Part shown: positions 1 to 10,444 of the stretch, piece after piece
Numbering within the stretch: position 1 is the stretch's first letter
How the letters are laid out: each line of letters opens with the position of its first letter
NCBI RefSeq assembly: GCF_014216315.1
Contig: NZ_CP045702.1
Span: forward strand, 5,580,001-5,644,000
DNA: 64,000 bases
Source of the DNA: Streptomyces finlayi
Lineage (GTDB): Bacteria; Actinomycetota; Actinomycetes; Streptomycetales; Streptomycetaceae
Direction of reading: 5' to 3'
Notes under the pieces: model-generated
Database searches by the model: none
Told to the model about the DNA's origin: nothing
Seen by the model: the letters and a program-made list of their open reading frames with translations, nothing else
Program-made: the position numbers and the translations under genes

Positions 1-3000
1 GGCGTCGACCTGTTCCTCGGCGACTTCCTGTTCTCCGCGCTCTTCGGCGGCGAGATGGTGGTGTGCCCCGCGGAGGTGGTCACCGACCCGCCCGCGCTGG
101 CGGACCTGATCACCGAGGTCCAGCCGCAGATCCTGGCCACGACGCCGTCGCTGGCCAGGGCGATCAGCACCGAGCTGGCCTGGCGGGGCGGTGGCGGCCT
201 GGAGTCGGTGCGGCTGCTCTCCCTGGGTGCCGAGGGCTGGCTGGCGGAGGACTGCGCCAGCCTGCTCGAACACGTCGGCCCCGACACGCTGACCGTCAAC
301 GCCTACGGTGCGACCGAGACGACGATCGACGCCACGATCTTCGCGCTGGGTGGCGACCCGGTCGAGCCCTCGCCGATCGTCCCGATCGGCAGGCCGATGG
401 TGAACACCAGCGTGTACGTGGTGGACGAGCTGGGCCGCCCGGTGCCGATCGGGGTGCCCGGTGAGCTCTTCATCGGCGGCGGGGGCATCGCCCAGGGTTA
501 CTGGAACCGGCCCGAGCTGACCGCCGAGCGGTTCCCGCATGATGTCCTCGGGCCGGGAACCGGCAGGTTCTACCGCACCGGGGACGTGGTGCGCTGGCGC
601 GGCGACGGCAACCTGGAGTACCTCGGCCGGGCCGACGACCAGGTCAAGATCCGCGGCTTCCGGGTGGAGCTCGGCGAGGTGGAGACCGCGCTGACCCGCC
701 ACCCCGAGGTCGCCACCGCGGCGGCGGTTGCGCGCCGGTCCGATTCCGGCCACAACCGGTTGTTCGCCTACGTGGTGCCCGCCGGTACGCGGGCGCCCGA
801 CCCCGCCGAACTCCGGACGTTCCTCGCCGCCAACCTCCCGAGCCAGGCGGTGCCTTCGGCGATCGTGGTGCTCGACGAGCTGCCGATGACCCCGAACGGG
901 ACCCTGGACCGGCGTGCACTGGCGGTGGTGGATGAGCCCGAGGCCGGCCTGTCCCGCCGGGTAGCGCCGCGCACCCCGGTCGAAGCCGTGCTCGTCGACG
1001 TCTGGGCGAAGGCGCTGGGCGTGGCGCCCGACCGCATCGGCGTCGAGGACAACTTCTTCAACCTCGGCGGTGACTCGATCCTCAGCCTCCAGGTGGTGTC
1101 GCTCGCCCGGCGATCGAACCTTCGGCTGACCACCAAGCAGATATTCCTGCGCCAGACCATCGCCGAGCTGGCGGGCGAGGTCGTCACGGTGACCTCGCCC
1201 GACGTCGAGCAGGGACCGGTCACCGGGCCGGTGCCGCTGACGCCCGTACAGCACTGGTACTTCGAGCAGTTCCCCGACACACCGGGCCACTTCAACCAGT
1301 CCCTGTACCTCGAACTGGACGCCGAGGTCGACGCCGACGCGCTGGGCGCGGCGTTCGCCGCCGTGCTCGACCACCACGACGGTCTGCGCCTCCGGGTCGA
1401 GCATCTCGACGGGGTGTGGAGGCAGCACAACGAGGCCGCGGCCGACGGCACCGTGTTCGAGGCCGTCGACCTGTCCGCGCTCGACGAAGCCGCGCAGGAC
1501 CAGGCGATGCGCGCGGCGATCACCGAGGCGCAGACCGGGTTCGACATCCGAGACCTTCCGCTGCTCCGGGGCCTGCTGTTCACCCTCGGCGGCGGCCGGG
1601 CTCCCCGCCTGTTCCTCTGCGCGCACCACTACGTCGTGGACGCGGTCTCATGGCGGGTCATCCTGGCCGATCTGGAGACGGGACACCAGCAGGCGGCGAG
1701 CGGGCGGAAGGTGCACCTGGACGCGAAGTCCACATCGCTGCGGGACTGGGCGAACCGCCTCACCGGCCTGGTGGCCGAAGGCGGGTTCGACTCGGAGCTG
1801 GGGTACTGGACCGGGGTCGAGAGGGCCACCGCGGAAGCGGTCACGCTGCCGGTGGACCTCCAGGGACACAACACCGTCGGCTCCGCACGCACCCTCACCC
1901 GGCGGCTGAGCGCGGACCTCACCGACGCGCTGCTGCGCAAGGTGCCCGAGGCGTACCGGACGCAGGTCAACGACGTGCTGCTCAGCGCCCTCGCCCGGGT
2001 ACTGCGGGAGTGGGCCGGCGGGACCGTGCCTGTCGAGCTGGAGGGCCACGGGCGCGAGGACCTGTTCGACGGCGTCGACCTCTCGCGTACCGTCGGCTGG
2101 TTCACCACGGTGTTTCCCGTGGCGCTGGAGCTCCCCGACGGTGAGGAATGGGGAGCCACCCTGAAGGCGGTCAAGGAACAGTTGCGCGCCGTGCCGTCCC
2201 GCGGCCTGGGCTACGGTGCCCTGCGGTACCTCGGCGCGCCGGGCCCACTGGGCCAAGGGCGCCAGTGCCAGGTCGGGTTCAACTACCACGGCCGCTTCGA
2301 CGCCGACACCGGCGACGGCGGGCTCTTCCACGGCTGGTGCGAGAACCCGGTGCCCGACCGGAGCCCCGACCAGGCCCGGCAGTGCCTGATAGACATCACC
2401 GGCATGGTCCGTGACGGCCGGCTGGAGTTCGGCTGGGAGTACTCCGGCAACGTCCATCGCGAGGAGACGGTCGCACAGCTGGCCGAGGGCTTCCTCGCGG
2501 CACTGGAACAGATCGTCGAGCACTGCGCCCGGCCGGGCAGCGGCGGCTGCACCCCGTCGGACTTCCCGCTGGCCGGCCTCGACCAGGCGGCAGTGGACCG
2601 GATCGTCGGCGACGGCCGCGCGGTGGAGGACATCTACCCTCTGACCCCGATGCAGAGCGGCATGCTCTTCCACTCGCTCGACGGCGGGGACAGCGATGTG
2701 TACCTCACCCACTTCGCCGCGGTGCTGGAGGGGGTCGAGGACGCGCACCGGCTCGCCGAAGCGTTCCAGCGCGTGGTGGACCGCACCCCGATTCTGCGCA
2801 CCGCCGTGTTCGGATCCGATCTGGACGTTCCTCTCCAGATCGTCCGTCGTGGCGTACGACTGCCCGTGACACACCTGGACTGGAGCGACCTGTCCGAGGA
2901 GGAGGGCCGGGCGCGCTCGCAATCGCTGTGGGAGAGCCTGCCCACGGGGGAACTCGACCTGGCCGAGGCGCCGCTCATGCGGCTCACCCTGGCCCGGCTG

Positions 3001-6000
3001 TCGGCGGACAGCGTCCAGGTGTTCTGGTCCTCGCACCACCTGCTGCTGGACGGCTGGAGCTTCGCCGACGTGCTGGCGCAGGTCTTCGAGGAACACGCCG
3101 CGCTCGGTGGCACGGCCCTCTCCGAGCAGAAGCCGCGCCCTCCGTTCCGGGACTACGTGCAGTGGCTGGCCGAGCAGGATGACGCCGCCGCCGAGGCGCA
3201 CTGGCGCCGTGCGATGGCGGGCTTCACGGCGGCCACGCCGCTGCCGTTCGACCGGGCGCCACTGGTCGCTCACGGTTCCCGGTCCTCGCGCGATGTGAAC
3301 CTGCGGCTGCCCGCCGAGCGCTCACGCCGACTCTACGAGTTCGCCAAGAGCGCCCGGCTGACGGTGAACACCGTGGTGCAGGGTGCGTGGGCCCTGCTGC
3401 TCGCACGGCACAGCGGTGAGCACGAGGTGTGCTTCGGCGCGACGGCGTCCGGCCGGCCCGCGGAACTGGCGGGCGCGGACGAGATCGTCGGTCTGTTCAT
3501 CAACACGCTGCCCGTACGGACGCGCCTGGACAGCGGTCTCGACCTCGCGTCGTGGCTGCGGCGGATGCAGGACGAGCAGGTCGCGACCCGGCAGTTCGAG
3601 CATGTGTCGCTGGGGCAGGTGCGCACATGGAGCGAGGTGCCGCGGGGCTCGAGTCTGTTCGACAGCATCGTCATCTTCGAGAGCTTCCCCTACGACCGGG
3701 ACGCGGCCTCCCGGCACGGGCTCGTGGTCCGCGAGAGCAAGGGCGCGGAGGACACCAACTACGCGCTCACGCTCACCGCCTACACCACCGACGAACTGCA
3801 CCTGCGCGTCGGCTACGACCCGCGCCTGTTCTCCCAGGACACGGTGGAGCGGATGGCCGAACGTCTGGCGACCCTGCTGGACGCCTTCGCCCATCACGCC
3901 GAGGAGGCGATCGCCCGGCTGCCCATGCTGCCGGCCGCCGAGCGCTCCGTCGTGCTGCACGAGTGGAACGCCACCTCCCGGCAGACCGGACAGACCACCA
4001 CCGTCGGGCTGTTCGAGCAGCAGGCCGCTGCCACCCCGGCGGGCATCGCGCTGGTGCACGGGGACGCCGCGCTGAGTTACGCCGAGCTGGACGCCCGCGC
4101 GAACCGGCTCGCGCGCCACCTCGTGGCGCGCGGGCTCGGCCCCGAGCAGATCGTCGCCCTGGCCTACCCGCGGACGCCCGACCTGCTGGTGGCCATGCTG
4201 GCGGTGCTGAAGACGGGCGCCGCCTACCTGCCACTGGACCTGGACCACCCGCGCGAACGCCTCTCGTTCATGCTGCGGGACGCGGCCCCGGCCCTGGTCC
4301 TGACCGGCGATGCGACCGTACTCGACCTGCCGGAGGGCACACCGTCCCTCTCGCTCACCGACCCCGACGTGACCGCCGCACTGGCGGGTCACCTCGCGAC
4401 CGAGCCGGACCTGCCCGTGCCGCCGAGGCCGGACAACGCCGCCTACATGCTCTACACCTCCGGCTCCACCGGCCGTCCCAAGGGTGTGGTGGTCACCCGG
4501 GGCAACCTGCGCAACTTCGTGCAGGACATGCGGGAGCGGACCGGGATGACCTGCGACGACCGGCTGCTGGCCGTGACGACCGTCGGTTTCGACATCGCGC
4601 ACCTGGAGCTGTTCGTTCCGCTGATCAGCGGTGCGACCGTGGTGCTCGCGGACAAGGAAGTGGTCCACGACCCGCAGGAACTGCGCCGGGTGGTTCACGG
4701 CCATGACGTGACAGTGGTGCAGGCGACACCGAGCCTGTGGCGCGGGGTGGTCGAGGGCGCCGCGGACGTGCTCCCCCGGATCCGGGTGCTCGTCGGCGGC
4801 GAAGCGTTGCCCGCGGAACTGGCCGAGGCCCTGACCGCCGGATCGCCGTCGGTGACGAACGTGTACGGGCCGACCGAGACCACGATCTGGTCGACCGCGG
4901 CGAAGCTGGCGCGCGGCGCGACGGGTGCGCCGCCGATCGGTAGGCCGATTGCCAACACCCGGATCTACGTGCTCGACGCCGGTCTCCAGCCGGTTCCTCC
5001 CGGCGTACCGGGTGAGCTGTACATCGCCGGTGCGGGGGTGGCGCGGGGCTACGCGAACCGCGCGGGCCTGACCGCGAGCCGGTTCGTGGCCGATCCGTTC
5101 GGACCGCCCGCCGAGCGGATGTACCGCACCGGCGACGTGGCCAGATGGAGGGCCGACGGGGATCTGGAGTTCATCGGCCGGGTCGACGACCAGGTCAAGA
5201 TCAGGGGATTCCGGATCGAGCTCGGCGAGATCGAGACGCTGCTGGACACGCACGCGCAGGTGAGTTCGGCCGTCGTGGTGGCGCGCGGGGACGGGCCGGC
5301 CGGCAAGCAGCTGGTGGCGTACGTCGTGCCGGCCGGGGACGTGCCACCCACGGCCGCGGAGCTGAAGGCGTACGCCGGACAGTCCCTGCCGCAGTACATG
5401 GTGCCCGCCTTCTTCGTGGCGATGGACACCTTCCCGCTGACGCCCAGCGGAAAGGTCGACCGGCGGCGGCTGCCGGCTCCGGACGCGGTGGCCGACAGTG
5501 GCGCCCCGCGGATCGCTCCGCGCGATGCGACGGAGGCCGCGCTCGCCGACGTCTGGGCGGACGTGCTCGGACTCCCTGTCGACGAGATCGATGTGACCGG
5601 TGACTTCTTCGAGCTGGGCGGGGACTCGGTGCTCTGTGTCCAAGTGGCCTACCGCGCCCGGCGTGCCGGGTGGTACGTCGTGCCGAGGGACCTGTTCTCG
5701 CACCCGACCATCGAACGTCTGGCGGTGGTGGCCGTGCGTGCCGAGGCCCCCACGGACCCGCCCGCGGGCGGGCGGCCGCAGGGGGTCGAGCCGGCTGTGC
5801 GCCAGCGGAGCGCGCCCGAGGCGGTCGCCTCCGGGAACGCGGCGGCGACCGGCACCACGGGCCCGGCCATCGGCGAAGACTTCCTGACCGCCCGGCTGGC
5901 CGAGCTGGCGTGCACGCACCGGGTGCCGGGCGCGCAGCTCGCCGTGCGTCACGCGGGGCGGACGACCGTCGTCGAGACGGGTGAGCGGGTGGCCGGGAGC

Positions 6001-7185
6001 GGCCTGCCGGTCACTGCGGACACTGTGTTCCCCATCGCCTCCTTGACCAAGCCGGTGACCGCGCTGGCCGTGCAACTGCTGGCGGCCGACGGGCGCCTCG
6101 ACCTCGATGCCCCGATCGGCGCGTATCTGCCCGAGCTCTCCGTCACGAGCCCGGTGGGCCGGCTGACCGCGCGGCAGGCCCTCTCCCATACCGGAGGGCT
6201 GGTCGCCGCGATCGATGAACGGGTGCCGAGCACGGACCGGCGCCAGTGGGTTGAACGGCACTGCGGCGAGGCCGCCGTGATGCACCCGCCGGGCACCGCC
6301 TTCTCCTACTCCGATGTCGGCTACGTACTCGCGGGACGGCTGGTCGAAGTGCTGACCGGCGAGGACTGGCGGACCGTCGTGGAGTCGATGCTGCTGCACC
6401 CCCTCGACATCACGGCGGCGTACAACGGGCAGCCGGGCAAGAGGCCCGTGGCACAGGGCCATGTGGTGAGTGACCGCGTGCTCCCCGTGCCCGAGCAGTA
6501 CTTCACCCCGGTCGAGGAGCCGGCCGCGGCGCTGGCGGCCAACGCGGCCGACCTGGTGAGGCTGGCCGGTGTGCACGACCGGACCGCTTCCCGGGCCGTG
6601 CTCGGCCCTGTGGCTGCCGACGCGATGCTCGACGACCTGACCGGCGACATCGCCGTCGGACCGTTCGGCCTCGCCGACGGCTGGGGGCTCGGCTGGTCCG
6701 TGTACCGCGGTGCGGACGGGGACTGGAGCGGGCACGACGGCAGCGGCGACGGCACCTGGTCCCACCTGCGCTTCGACGCCGCCACCGGAACGGCGGTGGC
6801 ACTCGTCACGAACGCGAGCACCGGCTCCGGGCTGTGGGAGGACCTCGTCGCCGAACTCGGCGCGGTGGGACTCGACGTGGCCAACCACTCCCTGCGGACA
6901 CTGTCCGATCCGGGAGCGCCTGTCGCGGGCTCGGCCGACTGCGCAGGACGCTACGCCAACGGCGACTGGGAGTGCGTGGTCGAGGAGCGCTCCGAAGGGT
7001 TCACCCTGTTCGTGGGGGGCGGGCCGCGCTCAGGGCTGACCTGCTACGCGGACCTGCGGTTCACCACCGAGGGCTGCGGGGTGCCGGACACCGGCCGGTT
7101 CGTTCGCGACCCGGACACGGGCCGGGTCGAGATGCTTCAGCTCGCGGGGCGGCTGCTCCACCGGACCGGGGCAGCGGTGGAATGA
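1..7185 (+). CDS. Nonribosomal peptide synthetase, 5'-truncated, with C-terminal PBP-type cyclase domain
   Basis: The reading frame is open from base 1, so the true start lies outside the window. Order by nucleotide position: partial A domain (to ~930); T domain (LGGDSI, ~1060-1080); E domain (~1240-2540, HHYVVDAVSW); C domain (~2620-3970, HHLLLDGWS, expected type for a D-residue donor after E); A domain (~4010-5480, YTSGSTGRPKG, GELYIAG); T domain (LGGDSV, ~5610-5630); and a serine beta-lactamase/penicillin-binding-protein-like domain (~5880-7180). The last domain has SLTK at 6040-6051, YSD at 6307-6315 and a late GHDGSG (His 6733-6735), followed by a small beta-rich tail. Free-standing relatives (SurE family) release and cyclise NRPS peptides; here the domain is fused. 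Read by hand, the second A-domain code is D-I-L-Q-L-G-V-I-W-K, close to the glycine code. An achiral last residue fits a final module without an E domain. YSD replaces the usual YxN. No standard alpha/beta-hydrolase TE is present. Confidence 0.93.
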   Translation, partial: GVDLFLGDFLFSALFGGEMVVCPAEVVTDPPALADLITEVQPQILATTPSLARAISTELAWRGGGGLESVRLLSLGAEGWLAEDCASLLEHVGPDTLTVNAYGATETTIDATIFALGGDPVEPSPIVPIGRPMVNTSVYVVDELGRPVPIGVPGELFIGGGGIAQGYWNRPELTAERFPHDVLGPGTGRFYRTGDVVRWRGDGNLEYLGRADDQVKIRGFRVELGEVETALTRHPEVATAAAVARRSDSGHNRLFAYVVPAGTRAPDPAELRTFLAANLPSQAVPSAIVVLDELPMTPNGTLDRRALAVVDEPEAGLSRRVAPRTPVEAVLVDVWAKALGVAPDRIGVEDNFFNLGGDSILSLQVVSLARRSNLRLTTKQIFLRQTIAELAGEVVTVTSPDVEQGPVTGPVPLTPVQHWYFEQFPDTPGHFNQSLYLELDAEVDADALGAAFAAVLDHHDGLRLRVEHLDGVWRQHNEAAADGTVFEAVDLSALDEAAQDQAMRAAITEAQTGFDIRDLPLLRGLLFTLGGGRAPRLFLCAHHYVVDAVSWRVILADLETGHQQAASGRKVHLDAKSTSLRDWANRLTGLVAEGGFDSELGYWTGVERATAEAVTLPVDLQGHNTVGSARTLTRRLSADLTDALLRKVPEAYRTQVNDVLLSALARVLREWAGGTVPVELEGHGREDLFDGVDLSRTVGWFTTVFPVALELPDGEEWGATLKAVKEQLRAVPSRGLGYGALRYLGAPGPLGQGRQCQVGFNYHGRFDADTGDGGLFHGWCENPVPDRSPDQARQCLIDITGMVRDGRLEFGWEYSGNVHREETVAQLAEGFLAALEQIVEHCARPGSGGCTPSDFPLAGLDQAAVDRIVGDGRAVEDIYPLTPMQSGMLFHSLDGGDSDVYLTHFAAVLEGVEDAHRLAEAFQRVVDRTPILRTAVFGSDLDVPLQIVRRGVRLPVTHLDWSDLSEEEGRARSQSLWESLPTGELDLAEAPLMRLTLARLSADSVQVFWSSHHLLLDGWSFADVLAQVFEEHAALGGTALSEQKPRPPFRDYVQWLAEQDDAAAEAHWRRAMAGFTAATPLPFDRAPLVAHGSRSSRDVNLRLPAERSRRLYEFAKSARLTVNTVVQGAWALLLARHSGEHEVCFGATASGRPAELAGADEIVGLFINTLPVRTRLDSGLDLASWLRRMQDEQVATRQFEHVSLGQVRTWSEVPRGSSLFDSIVIFESFPYDRDAASRHGLVVRESKGAEDTNYALTLTAYTTDELHLRVGYDPRLFSQDTVERMAERLATLLDAFAHHAEEAIARLPMLPAAERSVVLHEWNATSRQTGQTTTVGLFEQQAAATPAGIALVHGDAALSYAELDARANRLARHLVARGLGPEQIVALAYPRTPDLLVAMLAVLKTGAAYLPLDLDHPRERLSFMLRDAAPALVLTGDATVLDLPEGTPSLSLTDPDVTAALAGHLATEPDLPVPPRPDNAAYMLYTSGSTGRPKGVVVTRGNLRNFVQDMRERTGMTCDDRLLAVTTVGFDIAHLELFVPLISGATVVLADKEVVHDPQELRRVVHGHDVTVVQATPSLWRGVVEGAADVLPRIRVLVGGEALPAELAEALTAGSPSVTNVYGPTETTIWSTAAKLARGATGAPPIGRPIANTRIYVLDAGLQPVPPGVPGELYIAGAGVARGYANRAGLTASRFVADPFGPPAERMYRTGDVARWRADGDLEFIGRVDDQVKIRGFRIELGEIETLLDTHAQVSSAVVVARGDGPAGKQLVAYVVPAGDVPPTAAELKAYAGQSLPQYMVPAFFVAMDTFPLTPSGKVDRRRLPAPDAVADSGAPRIAPRDATEAALADVWADVLGLPVDEIDVTGDFFELGGDSVLCVQVAYRARRAGWYVVPRDLFSHPTIERLAVVAVRAEAPTDPPAGGRPQGVEPAVRQRSAPEAVASGNAAATGTTGPAIGEDFLTARLAELACTHRVPGAQLAVRHAGRTTVVETGERVAGSGLPVTADTVFPIASLTKPVTALAVQLLAADGRLDLDAPIGAYLPELSVTSPVGRLTARQALSHTGGLVAAIDERVPSTDRRQWVERHCGEAAVMHPPGTAFSYSDVGYVLAGRLVEVLTGEDWRTVVESMLLHPLDITAAYNGQPGKRPVAQGHVVSDRVLPVPEQYFTPVEEPAAALAANAADLVRLAGVHDRTASRAVLGPVAADAMLDDLTGDIAVGPFGLADGWGLGWSVYRGADGDWSGHDGSGDGTWSHLRFDAATGTAVALVTNASTGSGLWEDLVAELGAVGLDVANHSLRTLSDPGAPVAGSADCAGRYANGDWECVVEERSEGFTLFVGGGPRSGLTCYADLRFTTEGCGVPDTGRFVRDPDTGRVEMLQLAGRLLHRTGAAVE

Positions 7186-8405
7186 CGACCGAAGCAGACG
7201 TTGCGGTCCCGCCACCGCTGTCGCGCAACCGCAACTACCACATGCTGTGGGGCAGCCAGCTGGTGTCCGAACTGGTCGGCCAGCTGTGCCTCATCGCGTT
7301 CCCGTTGATGGTGATGGCGACGACCGGCTCAGCGCCCTGGATGGGAGGCGTCGCCGCCGTCATCGGGGCGGCGGGCATGGTGGCCAACGTCCCGGCGGGC
7401 GTACTGGTGGACCGCTTCGACCGTAAGCGGGTCATGCTGGTGTGCCAGTGCGTCCGCGCGGTGGCGATGGGGAGCCTCGCGATCGCCCTGCTCGCGGACC
7501 ACTTCTCCCTGTCGCACGTGTTCGTGGTCGCGGTGGTGGAGGGGCTGCTGGGCGCCGCCTTCGACCCGGCCGAGCACGCGGCGCTGCCGCAGGTCGTCCA
7601 CGAGTCGCAGCTGTCGACGGCGGTAGCACGCAACACCACGCGCCGTTACATCGCTACGCTGCTGGGACCGGCCGGTGCGGGCTTCCTGTTCGCCTTCGAC
7701 CCGATGGCCCCGTTCGCGGTCGCCGCCGTCCTGCTCGTGGCGTCCTGCGTCGTGCTCTCCTTCCTGCGCCTTCCCCGGCCCGGACCCGGGGGAGAGTCCG
7801 ACAGGGCGGGAATGCTCGTCGAAGGGTTCCGGTGGGTGCTGGGGCACCGGGTGATCAGGCCGACGATCGTCTGGCTGATGTGCTGCGAGCTGTTCGTCTC
7901 CGCCCTGATCACCATCGTGCTGGCGCTGTCCGGCGAGGACGACATGGCCCCCGGCGCGTTGGGCATGATGATGACCGGGTTCGGTATCGGAGGTCTGCTG
8001 GGCGCCGCGGTCGCGGGCCGGCTGCATGCCGTACTGCCCGCGCCCGCGATCATCCTGGGATTCCCCTGGTGCGCGGCGGCGTTGACGCTGGTGATGGCGC
8101 TGGTGCCCACCGGGGTGGCGACCGGCGTCGTGCTCGGCGGAATCGCGTTCTTGATCCCCACTGCGTTCACGACGGTCATGACCTACCAACTCGCGGTCGC
8201 GCCATCCGCGTTGCGCGGCAGGCTGAGCGGCATCGTCGGGCTCTTCGCGGGCGGTGCCGGTGCGATCGGGTCGCTGGTGGGCGGTCTGCTGATGGCGGAC
8301 GGAGACAGCCGTGGCACCTTGCTGATCTGGTCCGTCTGTCTGGTCGCCGTAGCCGTGGGCACCACTCTCAGCCCCGCCCTGCGCCGGTTTCCCACGCTGA
8401 AGTGA
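7182..8405 (+). CDS. MFS exporter coupled to the NRPS
   Basis: This 407-residue major facilitator protein has about 12 hydrophobic segments and a cytoplasmic MFS loop signature (LVDRFDRKRVML) after the second segment. Its ATG overlaps the NRPS stop codon (ATGA, 7182-7185), so the two are translationally coupled. That start is chosen over upstream in-frame codons because these lie inside the NRPS and encode no plausible protein. The position argues for export of the NRPS product or self-resistance. It resembles the EntS/tetracycline-efflux-like branch. The substrate is inferred from context only. It ends at a strong bidirectional hairpin. Confidence 0.9.
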   Translation: MTTEADVAVPPPLSRNRNYHMLWGSQLVSELVGQLCLIAFPLMVMATTGSAPWMGGVAAVIGAAGMVANVPAGVLVDRFDRKRVMLVCQCVRAVAMGSLAIALLADHFSLSHVFVVAVVEGLLGAAFDPAEHAALPQVVHESQLSTAVARNTTRRYIATLLGPAGAGFLFAFDPMAPFAVAAVLLVASCVVLSFLRLPRPGPGGESDRAGMLVEGFRWVLGHRVIRPTIVWLMCCELFVSALITIVLALSGEDDMAPGALGMMMTGFGIGGLLGAAVAGRLHAVLPAPAIILGFPWCAAALTLVMALVPTGVATGVVLGGIAFLIPTAFTTVMTYQLAVAPSALRGRLSGIVGLFAGGAGAIGSLVGGLLMADGDSRGTLLIWSVCLVAVAVGTTLSPALRRFPTLK

Positions 8406-8440
8406 CGTGGCCGCGCATGCGATCGCATGCGCGGCCACGT
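8405..8440. terminator. Bidirectional terminator hairpin between convergent genes
   Basis: A perfect 36-bp palindrome (two 18-bp arms with no loop, centre GATC) begins on the last base of the MFS stop codon. It lies 31 bp from the end of the convergent glycosyltransferase gene, so it can serve both. There is no U-run, which is common for Streptomyces terminators. Confidence 0.75.
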
Positions 8441-8470
8441 GCCGTGACGGCCCCTTTCCGGGCCCGACGC

Positions 8471-10051
8471 TCACGTCAGCGAGCAGCCCTTCTCACTCTT
8501 GGCCGTAATGGCTTCGGCCGTGTAGGGGCATGCGAAGCCGATCCAGGTGAGTTTGGGCCACAGCTGTGACCATGGTTCAAGGGGACCGCGGCACACCAGG
8601 AACTCGGTGTCCTGGTCGGCGACGGGCAAGTCGGTCTTGAACGTGCCGCTGGGCTCACAACTCGTGAACAGGGCCCCGAATGTCTTGCGGTTCACGCCGA
8701 CCGCGATGACCACGTCGGTGTCGTCGGCGGGCCTGCCGAAGTCGGCGTAGGAATTCTGGCCACTGTAGACGTGCGGCAGACCGTGCTCCGGTCCGTATCG
8801 GTCCAGGGCACCCGCCAGCCCGTAGTGGTTGGCGTAGATGACGGCGTGCGCACGGTCCGGCGGGGACAGCGACCGGTTGACGGCGCCGACCTGCTCGGCC
8901 AGTTGGGGCCAGGCCGCCTGGTCCATCTGGAAGACCCCCAGCCCCTTCAGTACCGGGTTCGACCCGTACAACGCGACCGGCAGCACCGGCAGCATGAGCA
9001 CGGCCGACATCACCACGTTGCCCACCAGGGCGGTACCGGCCAGCGCCCGGCGGCCGGTGGTGTTCGCCCACTCCACCACCACGACCGAGCCCGCCGCCAG
9101 CAGCACCAGCTGGAGACCGCCGGTGTACTCGGGCTTTCCGCCGATGGCGATCAGCAGCGCCGCCATGAACAGGTAGGCAAGGCCGACCGACCGGAACGCC
9201 CGCCACTGCGCACGGCGCAGCAGGGCCACCACTCCGGCGATCCACACCGGAGTGAGGAACAAGCCGATCATCAGCACCTGGAACGGAACGAAGGCAACCC
9301 GGGAGTCTTCTCCAAGGGCTGTCTTCAACGCGGCGCTCATCTCCATCGCGGGCCAGCCGTGCGTCACCTGCCACAACACCGCCGGCGCCGAGATCAGCAT
9401 GCCGAGCGCGGCGCCCGTCCACAGGCGCCGACTGCGCAGGACGGCTCGCGGCCCCATGGCCAGCACGCCCACGAGCAGGGCGAGGAGCAGTAACACGATG
9501 AGGTTCTTGGCGAGCAAGCCCACACCGGTGACCGCGCCGACGGCGATCCAGAGCCGGGTGTCCTGGGTGCGCAGCAGACGGATCACCAGCCAGCCCACCG
9601 TCACCCAGGTGACGAGGTCGGGGATGTTGGTGGTCAGTACGTGCCCGGCGTTGAGCGTGACGACCGAGGCGCTCGCCGCGGCGGCGGCGAAGAGCTGGGC
9701 GCCGCCACGGCCGCCGAGTTCGCGCGCGATGAGGGCAGCCACCCAAACCACCACGCATGCCAGCAGCGCCGGCACCACGCGCAACGCGGCCAGGGTGTCG
9801 CCGAGCACGGTGATCTCCACCCTGGCTATCAGCGAGACCAGCGGGGGTTGGTCGACGTACCCCCACGCAAGGTGCTCTCTGGTGGCCCGGTTGTACAGTT
9901 CGTCGACGTGATATCCGTGCCGCCCCGACAAGGCCAGCAGCACCACACCCACCCCGACGCAGATGGCGAGGAGCGGCCGTCGGTTCAGTAGGGGAATCGC
10001 CGCTGGCGGGCTCTGGGCAGATCCCGGCACAATTCGGGTCGTCGTCGCCAC
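8471..10051 (-). CDS. PMT/ArnT-type membrane glycosyltransferase
   Basis: A 526-residue polytopic membrane protein of the dolichyl-phosphate-mannose protein mannosyltransferase superfamily (GT-C fold, PMT_2-like). About 10-12 hydrophobic helices follow a short cytoplasmic N-terminus. The first lumenal loop carries the acidic motif GYHVDELYN typical of the catalytic region, followed by YVDQPPLV. The C-terminal ~150 residues form a soluble periplasmic-type domain. The frame stays open upstream to 10471, but homology-like sequence begins at the GTG at 10051, which has a purine-rich AGAAGAGAG stretch upstream, so that start is preferred. Such enzymes move a sugar from a polyprenyl-phosphate donor to lipid or protein. 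A role in modifying the neighbouring peptide is possible but unsupported. Confidence 0.85.
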   Translation of the reverse strand: MATTTRIVPGSAQSPPAAIPLLNRRPLLAICVGVGVVLLALSGRHGYHVDELYNRATREHLAWGYVDQPPLVSLIARVEITVLGDTLAALRVVPALLACVVVWVAALIARELGGRGGAQLFAAAAASASVVTLNAGHVLTTNIPDLVTWVTVGWLVIRLLRTQDTRLWIAVGAVTGVGLLAKNLIVLLLLALLVGVLAMGPRAVLRSRRLWTGAALGMLISAPAVLWQVTHGWPAMEMSAALKTALGEDSRVAFVPFQVLMIGLFLTPVWIAGVVALLRRAQWRAFRSVGLAYLFMAALLIAIGGKPEYTGGLQLVLLAAGSVVVVEWANTTGRRALAGTALVGNVVMSAVLMLPVLPVALYGSNPVLKGLGVFQMDQAAWPQLAEQVGAVNRSLSPPDRAHAVIYANHYGLAGALDRYGPEHGLPHVYSGQNSYADFGRPADDTDVVIAVGVNRKTFGALFTSCEPSGTFKTDLPVADQDTEFLVCRGPLEPWSQLWPKLTWIGFACPYTAEAITAKSEKGCSLT

Positions 10052-10444
10052 GTGTCCACACTCTCTTCTGGTAGTGGGTTCGGCCGTTCGGATTGTCTCG
10101 GACGCATTGCGGGCGGGCGACCATGTTGAATTCTGGGAAAAGCTGTCTGGGTCACCAGGAGGGCAACGAGAGCGCCGCAGCGCACGTCGCGCAGACAAGC
10201 ACCGTGCTGCGCACTCTTTTGGTGGGCGCGGCCGAAAGATCATCAGCGATGACCTGTTTTTCGACGTTTCGGGGCACAGGCCGCCGCCATTACTGAGGGT
10301 GAAGGGTCGGTATCTCAGTTCAGGCGGTGATGAGCTGGATGGGTGTTCCTCTCGCGCTGGAAAGGTGTGCTTTTCCGTGCAGGCTGAGCCTGCAGATGCG
10401 CCCAGGTGGATTCGCTTCAGATGCTCGCGCCACGGCCGCCTTGT
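10052..10444. other. Intergenic stretch with no supported gene
   Basis: This is the upstream region of the glycosyltransferase gene and presumably holds its promoter. I see no open frame with plausible composition and no clear RNA gene. The dispersed repeat copy A starts at its right edge. Confidence 0.5.
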
